Below are positions 23,406 through 32,214 of a DNA stretch of 38,924 nucleotides, piece by piece; positions within the stretch are counted from its first letter, which is position 1; each line of letters starts with the position of its first letter. A program made the position numbers and the translations under genes. This stretch comes from Mucilaginibacter achroorhodeus. Its GTDB lineage: Bacteria > Bacteroidota > Bacteroidia > Sphingobacteriales > Sphingobacteriaceae. The stretch lies in assembly GCF_007846095.1 (NCBI RefSeq), contig NZ_VOEI01000010.1, positions 1 to 38,924 on the forward strand. Direction: 5' to 3'. Under the pieces are notes generated by a model, which worked only from the letters and a program-made list of their open reading frames with translations, ran no database searches and was not told where the DNA came from.

Positions 23406-25295
23406 TTAGCGTTTAACCTGTAAGTTGCTGCTCAGAAAATTTTCTATCTCGGTGTACATCTCTGTCCGGTTATGCTCGCTCTTGAAATAGGCCCGTTCAT
23501 TTTCTTTGAGTCTATAGATCACCGGCACGTTGCGCTTCTTCAATTCGCGCACAAATTGGTTAAGCTCGCTGATATTGGCGCGGGGGTCTTTCGCACCCTG
23601 GAATATCAGCAACGGACTTTTGATCTTATCGGTATGAAAAACCGGCGAAATGGCACGCAATTGCTCAGCATCGGTCTCCGGATTGCCCACCATTTCGTAG
23701 GTCATTTTAAGGTACGGTTTAAAAAACGGCGGAGCGTCTTTTAAATAAGTGAAGAAATTGATAAGACCGTACTTCACTACCGCGCAGTTGTACATACCCT
23801 GGTGGAACGACACGCCGTACAAGGCAGAAAAACCACCGAAACCGCCACCAAAGATGGCTATCTTTTTAGGGTTGGCAATTTTGTTGGCAATAAGCCAGTT
23901 TACCCCATCAGTGATATCCTGCTGTATTTTACCGCCCACCTGTTTAAAGCCGGCTTTCCTGAACGCCTTGCCATAACCAGCAGAGCCACGATAATTCACC
24001 TGGAAAACGGCATAACCCCTGTTAGCTAAAAATTGCACTTCGGCGTCATATCCCCAGGAGTTACGGCCCCAAATATTATCATGCGGCATTATCACCACCG
24101 GCAAGTTTTTCATTTCCTTGCCTTTTGGTACGGTCAAGTAACCGCTAAGTTGCATACCATCACTTGCCTTATAGGTGATAGGTTTCATATCGCAAAGCTC
24201 TGCCGGTAAAACCTCCGGGTTGGTATCTCCTATTTTAGTTAAGGCACCGGTATTTTTCTCGTAGAGATAGTAAGAGCCGGGATTTTTATCAGTGTAACCC
24301 AAAACTATAAACTTGTTCTCACTACTGTCGCGGTCAACAAGTTCTATATTATTGCCGGCTATTTTTTTGCTTAAGTTAGCATACAGCCTGGCCATGTCCT
24401 GGTCAAGAAAATACTTTGCAGGCCTTGCTGCATCCCATGCTACCGCCTCAATACGGCGTTTGGTTTTTGAGTAGCTTACGTCCATCAGGTCGGCCTGCTC
24501 GTTGGCGTATATCACCCGCTCCTGCTGGCCGCTGCTTGCATCTATCTCAATCAAAGCCGTTTTATCACGGTTAACATTTGATAACGCGTAGAAATTATTG
24601 GTTTCCCCTGCAAAGGCAATAGGTTCAACCTTATCATTAAAATTATTTTTGATGATGGTTTTAAACGGAGCATCATCATTAGGGCGAAAAAGCAAGCTTT
24701 CGTTTACACCATCTGATACCTTTACCAGGCGTATACGGCCATTAGGATCAGGATACCACTTGGTGATATTGCCGGGATTAAGCAGATAGGGTTTTAATTC
24801 CCCCGTTTTAACGTTTAAGCGGTAAACATCAAAGTTAACCGGGTCGCGCTGGTTCATGGCAACTGTAACAACATCAGGTTGCTGGCGGTTGCGGTTTATT
24901 ATGCGAATGCGGGTTTTATCCAGGTCAAGCAGTTTTTTTAACTGTTGGGTAACCACATCAAGTGTGTAAACCTTAAACTGGTCGCTGGCAATGATATCTT
25001 GTGTAAGTACTATCTGGTTGTTAAACGTCCAGGTATAGTCACGTACAGAGTAATCGGTAAAGTTGGTAGCCATGGTTTCAGCCCCTGTTGCCAGCGTGCG
25101 TACGTAAATGTTTTGCTTATCTTTATAGGGCTTTAGGTAAGATATGTACTTACCATCAGGCGATATCTTAAAAAAGCTTTTCTCCGGCGTTTTAAAAAAC
25201 TGGTTAACGGGGATATGCCTTACGTTATTTTGCTTGCAGGCACAAAAAAACAGTACGAGGGCTAAAAAAAATACGGATCTTATGCGGCCTTGCAT
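23406..25295 (-). CDS. S9-family (prolyl oligopeptidase-like) lipoprotein, catalytic residues lost
   Basis: A 629-residue protein. The lipoprotein-type signal has Cys at 18 and 20 (LVLFFCAC). A beta-propeller-like region covers about 30-370, with repeats such as SFFKISPDGKYISYLKPY. An alpha/beta-hydrolase domain covers about 375-629. Family motifs are recognisable but altered. The nucleophile elbow GxSxGG reads GGGFGG (483-488; Ser replaced by Gly485). The HGGP oxyanion motif reads HDNI (405-408). The His segment, usually NEGHGF, reads NERAYF (599-604, Ala602). Only the Asp (D570 in GAKDPR) remains. As a peptidase it is therefore probably dead, while the fold and flanking sequence (DSWGYD-like, VNYRGSAGYG) are intact. 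It is translated just ahead of a sensor kinase. Confidence 0.85.
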   Translation of the reverse strand: MQGRIRSVFFLALVLFFCACKQNNVRHIPVNQFFKTPEKSFFKISPDGKYISYLKPYKDKQNIYVRTLATGAETMATNFTDYSVRDYTWTFNNQIVLTQDIIASDQFKVYTLDVVTQQLKKLLDLDKTRIRIINRNRQQPDVVTVAMNQRDPVNFDVYRLNVKTGELKPYLLNPGNITKWYPDPNGRIRLVKVSDGVNESLLFRPNDDAPFKTIIKNNFNDKVEPIAFAGETNNFYALSNVNRDKTALIEIDASSGQQERVIYANEQADLMDVSYSKTKRRIEAVAWDAARPAKYFLDQDMARLYANLSKKIAGNNIELVDRDSSENKFIVLGYTDKNPGSYYLYEKNTGALTKIGDTNPEVLPAELCDMKPITYKASDGMQLSGYLTVPKGKEMKNLPVVIMPHDNIWGRNSWGYDAEVQFLANRGYAVFQVNYRGSAGYGKAFRKAGFKQVGGKIQQDITDGVNWLIANKIANPKKIAIFGGGFGGFSALYGVSFHQGMYNCAVVKYGLINFFTYLKDAPPFFKPYLKMTYEMVGNPETDAEQLRAISPVFHTDKIKSPLLIFQGAKDPRANISELNQFVRELKKRNVPVIYRLKENERAYFKSEHNRTEMYTEIENFLSSNLQVKR

Positions 25296-25378
25296 TTACT
25301 TATATCAAATAAATTAAGAGTGCTGAAATTAAATAATTTACTCATAGGTTAGATAAATGTCACTACAATTTTACCCTG

Positions 25379-25406
25379 TTGCCGCGTTATAGATGTAGTA
25401 CTTTTA
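25379..25406 (+). promoter_or_regulatory. Candidate promoter for the TPR protein gene
   Basis: TTG (25379-25381), 17 bases, then TACTTTTA (25399-25406), one mismatch from TAnnTTTG. The ATG follows 23 bases later. It lies in the 134-base divergent gap shared with the S9-protein gene. Confidence 0.45.
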
Positions 25407-25429
25407 TGATGGAAAAATAGAAAAAATAA

Positions 25430-27235
25430 ATGAAGCCGCTATACTTGCTTGCATTACTTTTAACACTTTGCTGTACACGCGTTTATGCACAGGATAACGA
25501 ATTGTTGCTGGCACAGCAGTACACCGCAAACGGCGAGCAGCAGAAGGCTTTAGACATTTACGCCAAACTTTTTAAGCAAGATAACCAGGCCTACTTTCAG
25601 CAATACTTTGGCGCACTTGTAAATGCTAAGAAACTTGATGATGCCGAAAGCATCGCAAAAAAAATGGCCCGTAAATACCCGGGCAATACCATGTACCTTA
25701 TTGCACTAAGCACAATTTATAAGCAACAGGGCAACACCGCAAAGGCCGATGAGTTGTTTAACGATATGCTAAAAGCGCTGCCTAACGACCGTAACGGCAT
25801 ATCAAACTTTGCGCTGCAATTTTACCAAACGGGCAATGCCGATTACGCCATTAAAATATTTCAGCAGGGCCGTAAAGTTTTAAAGGATGATAACGCTTTC
25901 ACCTTTGAACTGATAGCCATGTACCGCTTTAAGCGCGATAAATTTGGCCTTACAGATGAATACCTCAACTTTTTGCCTGCCAACCCGGTGTACTTGCCCC
26001 AGGCAGAAAATACGCTGGCATTATTATACGATGAGCCCGACGATTACGATATGCTGCGTGTTGAGTTGCTTAAGCGGATACAAAAACAGCCCCAGCAAAT
26101 AGTATTCACCAGGTTGCTTACCTGGCAGTTTTTACAGCAAAAGCAATATGACATGGCGCTTAACCAAACATTGGCTTTAAGCCGCCGTAACAATGATGAC
26201 GGCACCGATGTGATGGAATTGAGCCGCACACTTGTGGATAACCAGGCTTATGATGAGGCTATACGCGGTTATGAATTTGTGATCGATAAAAACGACAAGA
26301 CCAACGCCAACTACGTTGACGCCAAAATAGAACTCATCAACACAAAAAATTTAAAGATAACGGCGGGTAAGTATACCCAGGCCGATCTGCTAAGTCTTGA
26401 AAAGGATTATAGTAACCTGCTTGCCGAGTTCGGTAAGAAACCGGGGACTGTATTTGCCATGCAAAAGCTTGCCAACCTGCAGGCTTTTAAGTTGCATAAA
26501 TTACAGGAAGCGCAGGCGCTGCTTGAAGATGCCACCAAAATACCCGGCGTACGCCCTGAGCAGCTTGCATCCTGCAAAATTGACCTTGCTGATGTGTACC
26601 TGCTAAATAAGCAACCATGGGAAGCCACTTTGCTTTACAGCCAGGTAGAAAAAGATTTCCCCAATACAGCTTTAGCACAGGATGCCATGCTGCGCAATGC
26701 TAAACTGGCCTACTATACAGGCGATTTTGTTTGGGCGCGCCGCCAACTGGATGTTTTAAAGAGTGCCACAACGCAGTTGATAGCTAATGACGCACTTAAC
26801 CTGTCGTTGTTGATATCAGATAACTTAAATGCCGACAGTGCTACCAAAGCATTAAAGATATATGCCCGTGCAGATCTGCAGATATTTGCCGAACAACCCG
26901 CTAAAGCCCTGCAAACCCTCGATAGCATTAACAAGCTTTACCCCAACAATATATTAGAGGCCGATGTGCTAATGGCAAAGGCCCGAATTAAAATACAGGA
27001 AAAAGACTACACCGGTGCCATCGCTCAGTTAAAGGAAATTGCAGAAAAGCATAGTTTTGACCTGTGGGCCGATGACGCCGTTTTTATGTTAGGTGATATT
27101 TACGAAACCCAGTTAAAGGATACTAACCTGGCAAAAACCTACTTCCAAAAGATCATTACCGATTATCCCGGCAGCCTTTGGATAAATGATGCGCGTAAAC
27201 GATTCAGGGCTTTGCGGGGGGATAAGGTAAGTTGA
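25430..27235 (+). CDS. Secreted tetratricopeptide-repeat protein
   Basis: A 601-residue protein. The signal peptide is about residues 1-20 (LLALLLTLCCTRVYAQ). The rest is almost all helical hairpin repeats of TPR type. Typical units are LLAQQYTANGEQQKALDIYAKLF (about 26-48), YLIALSTIYKQQGNTAKADELFNDML, IANDALNLSLLISDNLNADSAT and, near the C terminus, YTGAIAQLKEIAEKHSFDLWADDAVFMLGDIYETQ followed by YFQKIITDYPGS. TPR arrays are protein-binding scaffolds; a periplasmic or outer-membrane role is likely. It is divergent from the S9-lipoprotein operon and is followed by a 139-base gap, so it is probably monocistronic. The partner is unknown. Confidence 0.85.
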   Translation: MKPLYLLALLLTLCCTRVYAQDNELLLAQQYTANGEQQKALDIYAKLFKQDNQAYFQQYFGALVNAKKLDDAESIAKKMARKYPGNTMYLIALSTIYKQQGNTAKADELFNDMLKALPNDRNGISNFALQFYQTGNADYAIKIFQQGRKVLKDDNAFTFELIAMYRFKRDKFGLTDEYLNFLPANPVYLPQAENTLALLYDEPDDYDMLRVELLKRIQKQPQQIVFTRLLTWQFLQQKQYDMALNQTLALSRRNNDDGTDVMELSRTLVDNQAYDEAIRGYEFVIDKNDKTNANYVDAKIELINTKNLKITAGKYTQADLLSLEKDYSNLLAEFGKKPGTVFAMQKLANLQAFKLHKLQEAQALLEDATKIPGVRPEQLASCKIDLADVYLLNKQPWEATLLYSQVEKDFPNTALAQDAMLRNAKLAYYTGDFVWARRQLDVLKSATTQLIANDALNLSLLISDNLNADSATKALKIYARADLQIFAEQPAKALQTLDSINKLYPNNILEADVLMAKARIKIQEKDYTGAIAQLKEIAEKHSFDLWADDAVFMLGDIYETQLKDTNLAKTYFQKIITDYPGSLWINDARKRFRALRGDKVS

Positions 27236-27374
27236 TAAGAGATTGGTTAATTAGAGATCAGTTAACTGGGTTGTGCAAGTGGAGATCAAATCGGTGCAAA
27301 GATCTAATTACATGAGTGTGATCCAAAAAACAAAATCAGTGCAATCCCAACAAAACAAATTGTAATTTTACCTC

Positions 27375-27677
27375 ATGATAGTTTACAACGATACCGTTAT
27401 TTTAGATGACACTGCCGAGCAGGAATGGCTTACCTGGATGAAGGAAACTCATATCCCCGAAATAATGGCAACAGGTTGCTTCAGCTCTTATCGCATACTC
27501 AGCATCATTGATTCGCCTAATGATGGCGTAACCTATTGCGTGCAATATAACGCCGATAGCATTGAGCAATTCCAGGAATATTACAACAAACACCTATATA
27601 AGTTTAAAGAGATACACGAACAAGAATTTGCAGAGCGCTTTGTATTGTTCAACACTTTAATGAAAACCATCGACTAA
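27375..27677 (+). CDS. DUF4286 family protein
   Basis: A 100-residue soluble protein: MIVYNDTVILDDTAEQEWLTWM, HIPEIMATGCFSSYRIL, YCVQYNADSIEQFQEYY and a helical C terminus ending LFNTLMKTID. This matches the small ferredoxin-like-fold DUF4286 family common in Bacteroidota; no function is known to me. Its stop codon (27675-27677) is followed at once by the ATG of the RmlC gene, so the two are translationally coupled. That tight link is the only clue to its job. Confidence 0.85.
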   Translation: MIVYNDTVILDDTAEQEWLTWMKETHIPEIMATGCFSSYRILSIIDSPNDGVTYCVQYNADSIEQFQEYYNKHLYKFKEIHEQEFAERFVLFNTLMKTID

Positions 27678-28232
27678 ATGACTATTACCGACACCATTAT
27701 TCCCGGTGCTTATATTTTTGAACCTAAAGTACATGGCGATAACCGTGGCTACTTCATCGAAACGTTTAACCGTAAATATTTTGTAGAAAAAGGTATCGAT
27801 GTCGATTTTGTTCAGGATAATCAGTCTGTATCTCACAAAAATGTGGTAAGGGGCTTACACGCCCAAAAAGGCCCTTTTGAACAAGGTAAATTAGTACGCG
27901 TAATAAAAGGCGCCGTGATAGATATAGCACTTGATGTGCGTGTAGGTTCACCAGCTTACGGCAAGCACATTGCTGTTGAGCTTACCGCCGAGAATAATAA
28001 ACAATTTTACATACCACCGGGCTGTTTGCATGGTTTTGTGTCTTTAGAAGATGATACCATCTTCGCCTATAAGGTTACCAACTACTTTGATAAAGAATCT
28101 GAAACCGGCATGATCTGGAACGATCCTGAACTGGCCATAGGCTGGAGCATTAACCAAATGGATGCAATAGTATCTGATAAAGACCAATTACTTCCGGACT
28201 GGAAGTCATTTGAGAGCCCGTTCGTATTTTAG
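27678..28232 (+). CDS. rfbC: dTDP-4-dehydrorhamnose 3,5-epimerase (RmlC)
   Basis: A 184-residue cupin-fold epimerase of typical length. The motifs are FEPKVHGDNRGYFIETF, DNQSVSHKNVVRGLHAQ (catalytic His in RGLH), LVRVIKGAVIDIALDVRVGS, IPPGCLHGFVSLEDDT and the C-terminal IGWSINQMDAIVSDKDQ with the family Asp. It makes dTDP-4-keto-L-rhamnose, the third step to dTDP-L-rhamnose used in cell-surface polysaccharide. The partners rfbA, rfbB and rfbD are not in this window. It is coupled to DUF4286 upstream and closed by a terminator 24 bases after its stop. The catalytic residues look intact. Confidence 0.93.
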   Translation: MTITDTIIPGAYIFEPKVHGDNRGYFIETFNRKYFVEKGIDVDFVQDNQSVSHKNVVRGLHAQKGPFEQGKLVRVIKGAVIDIALDVRVGSPAYGKHIAVELTAENNKQFYIPPGCLHGFVSLEDDTIFAYKVTNYFDKESETGMIWNDPELAIGWSINQMDAIVSDKDQLLPDWKSFESPFVF

Positions 28233-28256
28233 GTAAAACAGGCCAAATCTGCATTT

Positions 28257-28288
28257 AAAGCCACATTATTACAATGTGGCTTTTTTCG
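28257..28288 (+). terminator. Intrinsic terminator after rfbC
   Basis: A perfect 11-bp stem (AAAGCCACATT 28257-28267 with AATGTGGCTTT 28273-28283) has a 5-nt loop and is followed by more T. Confidence 0.88.
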
Positions 28289-28438
28289 TTTAAAAACAAA
28301 ACAACAACTCACAGGAATATTTTTAATATATCTTAATTATTTGTTAACGCCTATAACTTTAATTTCCTAACTTTCGTATACAATAATAGCTGGCCGGCTA
28401 TCACTAAACTAATTTAATTCATTACTTACTAAACACGT

Positions 28439-29272
28439 ATGAAAACTAATTTTATGTTCCGAACCGGCGCAGCTGCCGTGTTCGCGGCCACCCTATTGTT
28501 TGCTTGTACTAAAGAGAACAGTAAAACTACCACAACCGGCACTGATAAGAATGGCGTATCTGCCGCAGTTTTAAAAAACATCTCTGACCTGGGCTTTAGT
28601 ACCGACCAGGTGCGCAAAGTAAATAACGGGTACCTGGTTGAAGGGGATATAGTATTAACCGACGAAAATTTAGCCGAAACCAGCACCAGCCCCAACGTAC
28701 GCATAGCCGAAACTGAGCAATACCGTACTACCAACCTGGTAAAAAACCTGCCGCGTACCGTTACAGTATCTATCTCTAACCTGCCTACTGTTTACGGAAC
28801 GGCAACCCAAAATGCCATTGCGCGTTACAATGCTTTAAATTTAAGGCTTAAATTCCAGTTTGTGAGCAGCGGTGGTCAGATCCAGATCATCGGCTTTAAC
28901 GAAGGCCCGAGTGGCGGCTACATTACCTTGGGTTCATCGGGCTTCCCTACCAAACAGGGTAACCCTTATGGTCAGATCCAGATGAACACCAATTCACAGG
29001 CATATGGTACCAATCCTGATGTAAACTACCTGACTTCTGTATTACAACACGAGATGGGCCACTGTATTGGTTTCCGCCATACCGATTACTTTAACCGTGC
29101 ATTTAGCTGTGGCGGTACTGCAACTAACGAGGGTGCATCAAACGTGGGCGCAGTGCTTATCCCTGGTACACCATCAACTGCTGATGCAGGTTCATGGATG
29201 CTGGCCTGTTCAAACGGCGGCGACAGAACATTCAATACAAATGATAAGGTAGCTTTAGATTACTTATACTAA
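28439..29272 (+). CDS. M57-type metalloprotease lipoprotein
   Basis: A 277-residue protein. The lipoprotein signal ends LLFAC with Cys23. The catalytic site is HEMGHCIGFRH (H204, E205, H208, H214), the extended HExxHxxGxxH zinc motif of metzincins, and SWM (about residue 252-254) may be the Met-turn. The sequence HCIGFRHTDYFNR is typical of the Bacteroidota peptidase M57 (dual-action HEIGH) group. The region before it (RYNALNLRLKFQFV, GGYITLGSSGFP) fits the family. It is likely to be on the outer membrane surface or in the periplasm; the target is unknown. It is followed by a T9SS subtilase 77 bases later, so two proteases sit side by side. The -7-like TAACTTTC at 28368 lies too far from a TTTG to call. 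Confidence 0.88.
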   Translation: MKTNFMFRTGAAAVFAATLLFACTKENSKTTTTGTDKNGVSAAVLKNISDLGFSTDQVRKVNNGYLVEGDIVLTDENLAETSTSPNVRIAETEQYRTTNLVKNLPRTVTVSISNLPTVYGTATQNAIARYNALNLRLKFQFVSSGGQIQIIGFNEGPSGGYITLGSSGFPTKQGNPYGQIQMNTNSQAYGTNPDVNYLTSVLQHEMGHCIGFRHTDYFNRAFSCGGTATNEGASNVGAVLIPGTPSTADAGSWMLACSNGGDRTFNTNDKVALDYLY

Positions 29273-29349
29273 GCCGAAATATAGCTTTGATAAATCTTAG
29301 CAAGTGCTTTACTTTAAAGGGGAATTTTGTTCCCCTTTATTTTTACCCC

Positions 29350-32109
29350 ATGCCCAAGCTTTTTGCCTGCTTTGTTTTACTGTTTACCACTACTTTAGCA
29401 TTTGGCCAACAGTTGCCAAAGGATGCAGTAATGAGCAAAACGTTTGGTGCTGCGGGGAAAGCTGCTGCTACAGAAAGTAAAAACATCTATCTGGTAAAAA
29501 CAACTAACCCAATAGCCGGGGTACCGGGGACTAAGGTCTTAAGACGGCTTGCTTTTAATTATTATGTTGTAGCCTCAGATAAAAATCTGACAACAGGAGG
29601 AGCAATTGCTTCTGTAAGCCCTGCAAATAACATTTGGAAAGCTGACGATAACCTTATCAATGCTTATCAGCGCTCGCCACAGAAAAAAGTGGCGGTCACA
29701 CTGGCAACCAAACAAAAGAATGCTGCCCTTACCTTCTCAACCGTAAAAATAAAATTAGCTGATCTTCCTCAGATACTAACTGACACCACTATCACAGCAG
29801 CCACACTTGTACGAAAGCCTCACACAGAACTTACCATCAACGATCTTGATCTCGGCGAGAATAACATCGATGCTATTGCAGCATTATACCCCACCATCAA
29901 TGGCTCAGGCATAAAAGTAAGTGTAAAGGAAGAACAGTTTGACAAGGATGATCTTGATCTGCTTGGCCGCACTTTTAAGTCAATCGATCTGCCGGAAAAC
30001 AATTCTGCGCATGCCACTATTATGGCTACGCTTATCGGTGGTAACGGCAACTCATTCATTAAAGGTAAAGGTGCTGCCCCTGAAGTTACTTTGACATCTT
30101 CAGATTTTTCCCGGTTACTGCCTGATACCATTACCGCTTTCAGGGATTTCGGTATCGGTTTGCAGAACCACTCTTATGGTACGGGTATCGAGAACTTTTA
30201 CGGCATTGAGGCTGCAGTCTACGACCAGCAGGTCTATGAAAACGATACGCTATTGCATGTTTTCTCATCCGGGAATATTGGCTCAACTTCGCCTTCAATG
30301 GGTATTTACGCGGGCATCAGCAATATGGCTAACCTATCGGGTACGTTTAAACAAGCCAAGAACGTGCTGGTAGTTGGTGGTACAGGCTTGACCGGCGTAC
30401 CTGAAGACCTGAGCTCCGCCGGCCCGGCTTATGACGGCCGAGTAAAACCCGAATTGGTTGCCGATGGCGAAGACGGCACCTCCGGCGCAGCAGCATTGGT
30501 TAGTGGTAGCGCCGCTTTGCTTAAACAGGCCTACCGCTTAAAATATAAGCAGTCAGCACCATCAGCGCTGATAAAAGGCTTGTTGATAAACACAGCAGAT
30601 GATATTGGTAATGCAAACGTTGATTTTAAAACCGGCTTTGGTAAACTTAATGCATTGGAGGCACTCCGCAACTTAAACGCAGGTGATTTTAAAACAGGAA
30701 GCCTGCAGCAGGGTAATACAAACACTTTCCAAATAACCATTCCTGCCAATTGCTATTCGTTTAAAACGACCTTGACATGGGCCGATCCGGCGGCTGAGAT
30801 CAATGCAGCAAACGCTCTTGTGAATGATCTTGATATCAAAATAACGGGCCCGGATGGTAAAAATTATTTACCCTGGGTACTGAGTTACTATCCTTCAGCC
30901 GATTCCCTACGCACCTTGGCAAAACAAGGCCGCGACTCGCTCAACAACGTAGAACAAATAACCTTACAAGCACCCCAGGCCGGTGTTTACACCATTAGTG
31001 TCTCGGCGAAGCGTATTAAAGCCGGCGATCAGAAATTTTTCATCAGCTTTCAAAGCAAATTGTCAGGGCAATTTGAATGGATCTCACCAACTGCTTTGCG
31101 CCCGCTAATACCCGGCGAGGACGCCTACTTGAGATGGCAAAACACTTATGCAAACGCAAATGGCACGCTTAGCATTAGTTATGATAAAGGGCAAACCTGG
31201 CAACAGCTTTCAGCTGCGGTTAATCTTAGTCAACGCTATTTCAAGTGGCAGGTGCCCGATGCGTTCACGCAAGCACGAATAAAAATGCAGATCGGTAACA
31301 GTGTTTTCACCAGCACCGACTTTGTTATCTCCGCGCCGAGAACCGTGCAGGTAGGTTTCAATTGCACTACAGGCCTGCTGCTGCACTGGAACCCGCAGCC
31401 CAATGCAACAGGTTATAATATCTATACCATCAATAACAACCGCCTGGTACAGCTTACGTCGGTTACAGATACTTCGGCAACCATACTTCCCCAGCAACAA
31501 ACTTCCAGGTATTATGCGGTAAGCGCCGTCGGCTCTGGTTTTGAGGGAATCAAAAGCTACACCATAGATGCTACGGCGCAAGGTGTTGGCTGCTATGTAA
31601 GAACGCTGATAGCCACACCTGCTAACAAAACGCAGATAACGCTTGATCTTTCTATTGGCAGCACACAAGGCCTCGCATCCATCACCTGGCAAAGGCTTAC
31701 CGGTAAAGACAGCTACACCACCATCGGTAAAACAAGTGTAAAACCTGCTGCATTCAATTATAACTTTATCGACAATAATCCCCAGGCTGGCCTCAATTAT
31801 TATCGCGCGGTACTAACCAAGACTGACAACAGCATAGTTTACTCTGACCTTGCCAGTGCAACCCTATTGCAGGTAAACCAGTTCACCATGTACCCTAACC
31901 CGGTGAGCACTCAACTTAACATACTTGCCGGCGATACACAACCCTACACTTTAACGCTTTATGATATGGCCGGCCGCAAGGCATTTAACGCCAACTTTAA
32001 CAACTTCCAAAACCAGATAACACTTACTGTGCTGCCCGGGGTTTATGTAGGCATTATCACGCTTAACGGCAAAACCTTATATTCCAGCAAAATTGTTAAG
32101 CTGCCGTAA
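29350..32109 (+). CDS. Subtilase (S8) with T9SS C-terminal sorting domain
   Basis: A 919-residue exported protein. The signal peptide is about 1-19 (LFACFVLLFTTTLAFGQ), followed by a prodomain-like region to about 180 and an S8 domain of about 180-460. The His is H221 (NNSAHATIM), the oxyanion Asn N309 (FSSGNIG) and the nucleophile S378 (DGTSGAAALVSGSAAL). The usual Asp (IDSG) is replaced by Glu194 in VSVKEEQFD, which seems common in Bacteroidota T9SS subtilases. Beta-sandwich and fibronectin-like parts follow. The last 75 residues are a type A sorting domain (MYPNPVSTQLNIL, LYDMAGRK, GVYVGIITLNGKT, SSKIVKL). The ATG at 29350 is chosen because it begins the signal peptide. It would be exported by the T9SS whose gldKLMN genes are in this window. 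Confidence 0.9.
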   Translation: MPKLFACFVLLFTTTLAFGQQLPKDAVMSKTFGAAGKAAATESKNIYLVKTTNPIAGVPGTKVLRRLAFNYYVVASDKNLTTGGAIASVSPANNIWKADDNLINAYQRSPQKKVAVTLATKQKNAALTFSTVKIKLADLPQILTDTTITAATLVRKPHTELTINDLDLGENNIDAIAALYPTINGSGIKVSVKEEQFDKDDLDLLGRTFKSIDLPENNSAHATIMATLIGGNGNSFIKGKGAAPEVTLTSSDFSRLLPDTITAFRDFGIGLQNHSYGTGIENFYGIEAAVYDQQVYENDTLLHVFSSGNIGSTSPSMGIYAGISNMANLSGTFKQAKNVLVVGGTGLTGVPEDLSSAGPAYDGRVKPELVADGEDGTSGAAALVSGSAALLKQAYRLKYKQSAPSALIKGLLINTADDIGNANVDFKTGFGKLNALEALRNLNAGDFKTGSLQQGNTNTFQITIPANCYSFKTTLTWADPAAEINAANALVNDLDIKITGPDGKNYLPWVLSYYPSADSLRTLAKQGRDSLNNVEQITLQAPQAGVYTISVSAKRIKAGDQKFFISFQSKLSGQFEWISPTALRPLIPGEDAYLRWQNTYANANGTLSISYDKGQTWQQLSAAVNLSQRYFKWQVPDAFTQARIKMQIGNSVFTSTDFVISAPRTVQVGFNCTTGLLLHWNPQPNATGYNIYTINNNRLVQLTSVTDTSATILPQQQTSRYYAVSAVGSGFEGIKSYTIDATAQGVGCYVRTLIATPANKTQITLDLSIGSTQGLASITWQRLTGKDSYTTIGKTSVKPAAFNYNFIDNNPQAGLNYYRAVLTKTDNSIVYSDLASATLLQVNQFTMYPNPVSTQLNILAGDTQPYTLTLYDMAGRKAFNANFNNFQNQITLTVLPGVYVGIITLNGKTLYSSKIVKLP

Positions 32110-32214
32110 CAATTAACATTACTATTGCTCTAAAAGCAAAATTTAACACTTTTTAACATGCTGCACCTATATTACTAAGTTTTTAGTTATATCTTGCAGC
32201 ATCAAATCCTAAGT

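Noticed and set aside
23406..25295. Calling the S9 protein a frameshifted pseudogene
   Set aside because: The frame is intact over 629 codons and the changes are confined to active-site elements, so a pseudo-enzyme is more likely than a broken gene.
31210..31692. 160-codon minus-strand frame
   Set aside because: It is opposite the beta-sandwich part of the subtilase and looks like a chance frame.
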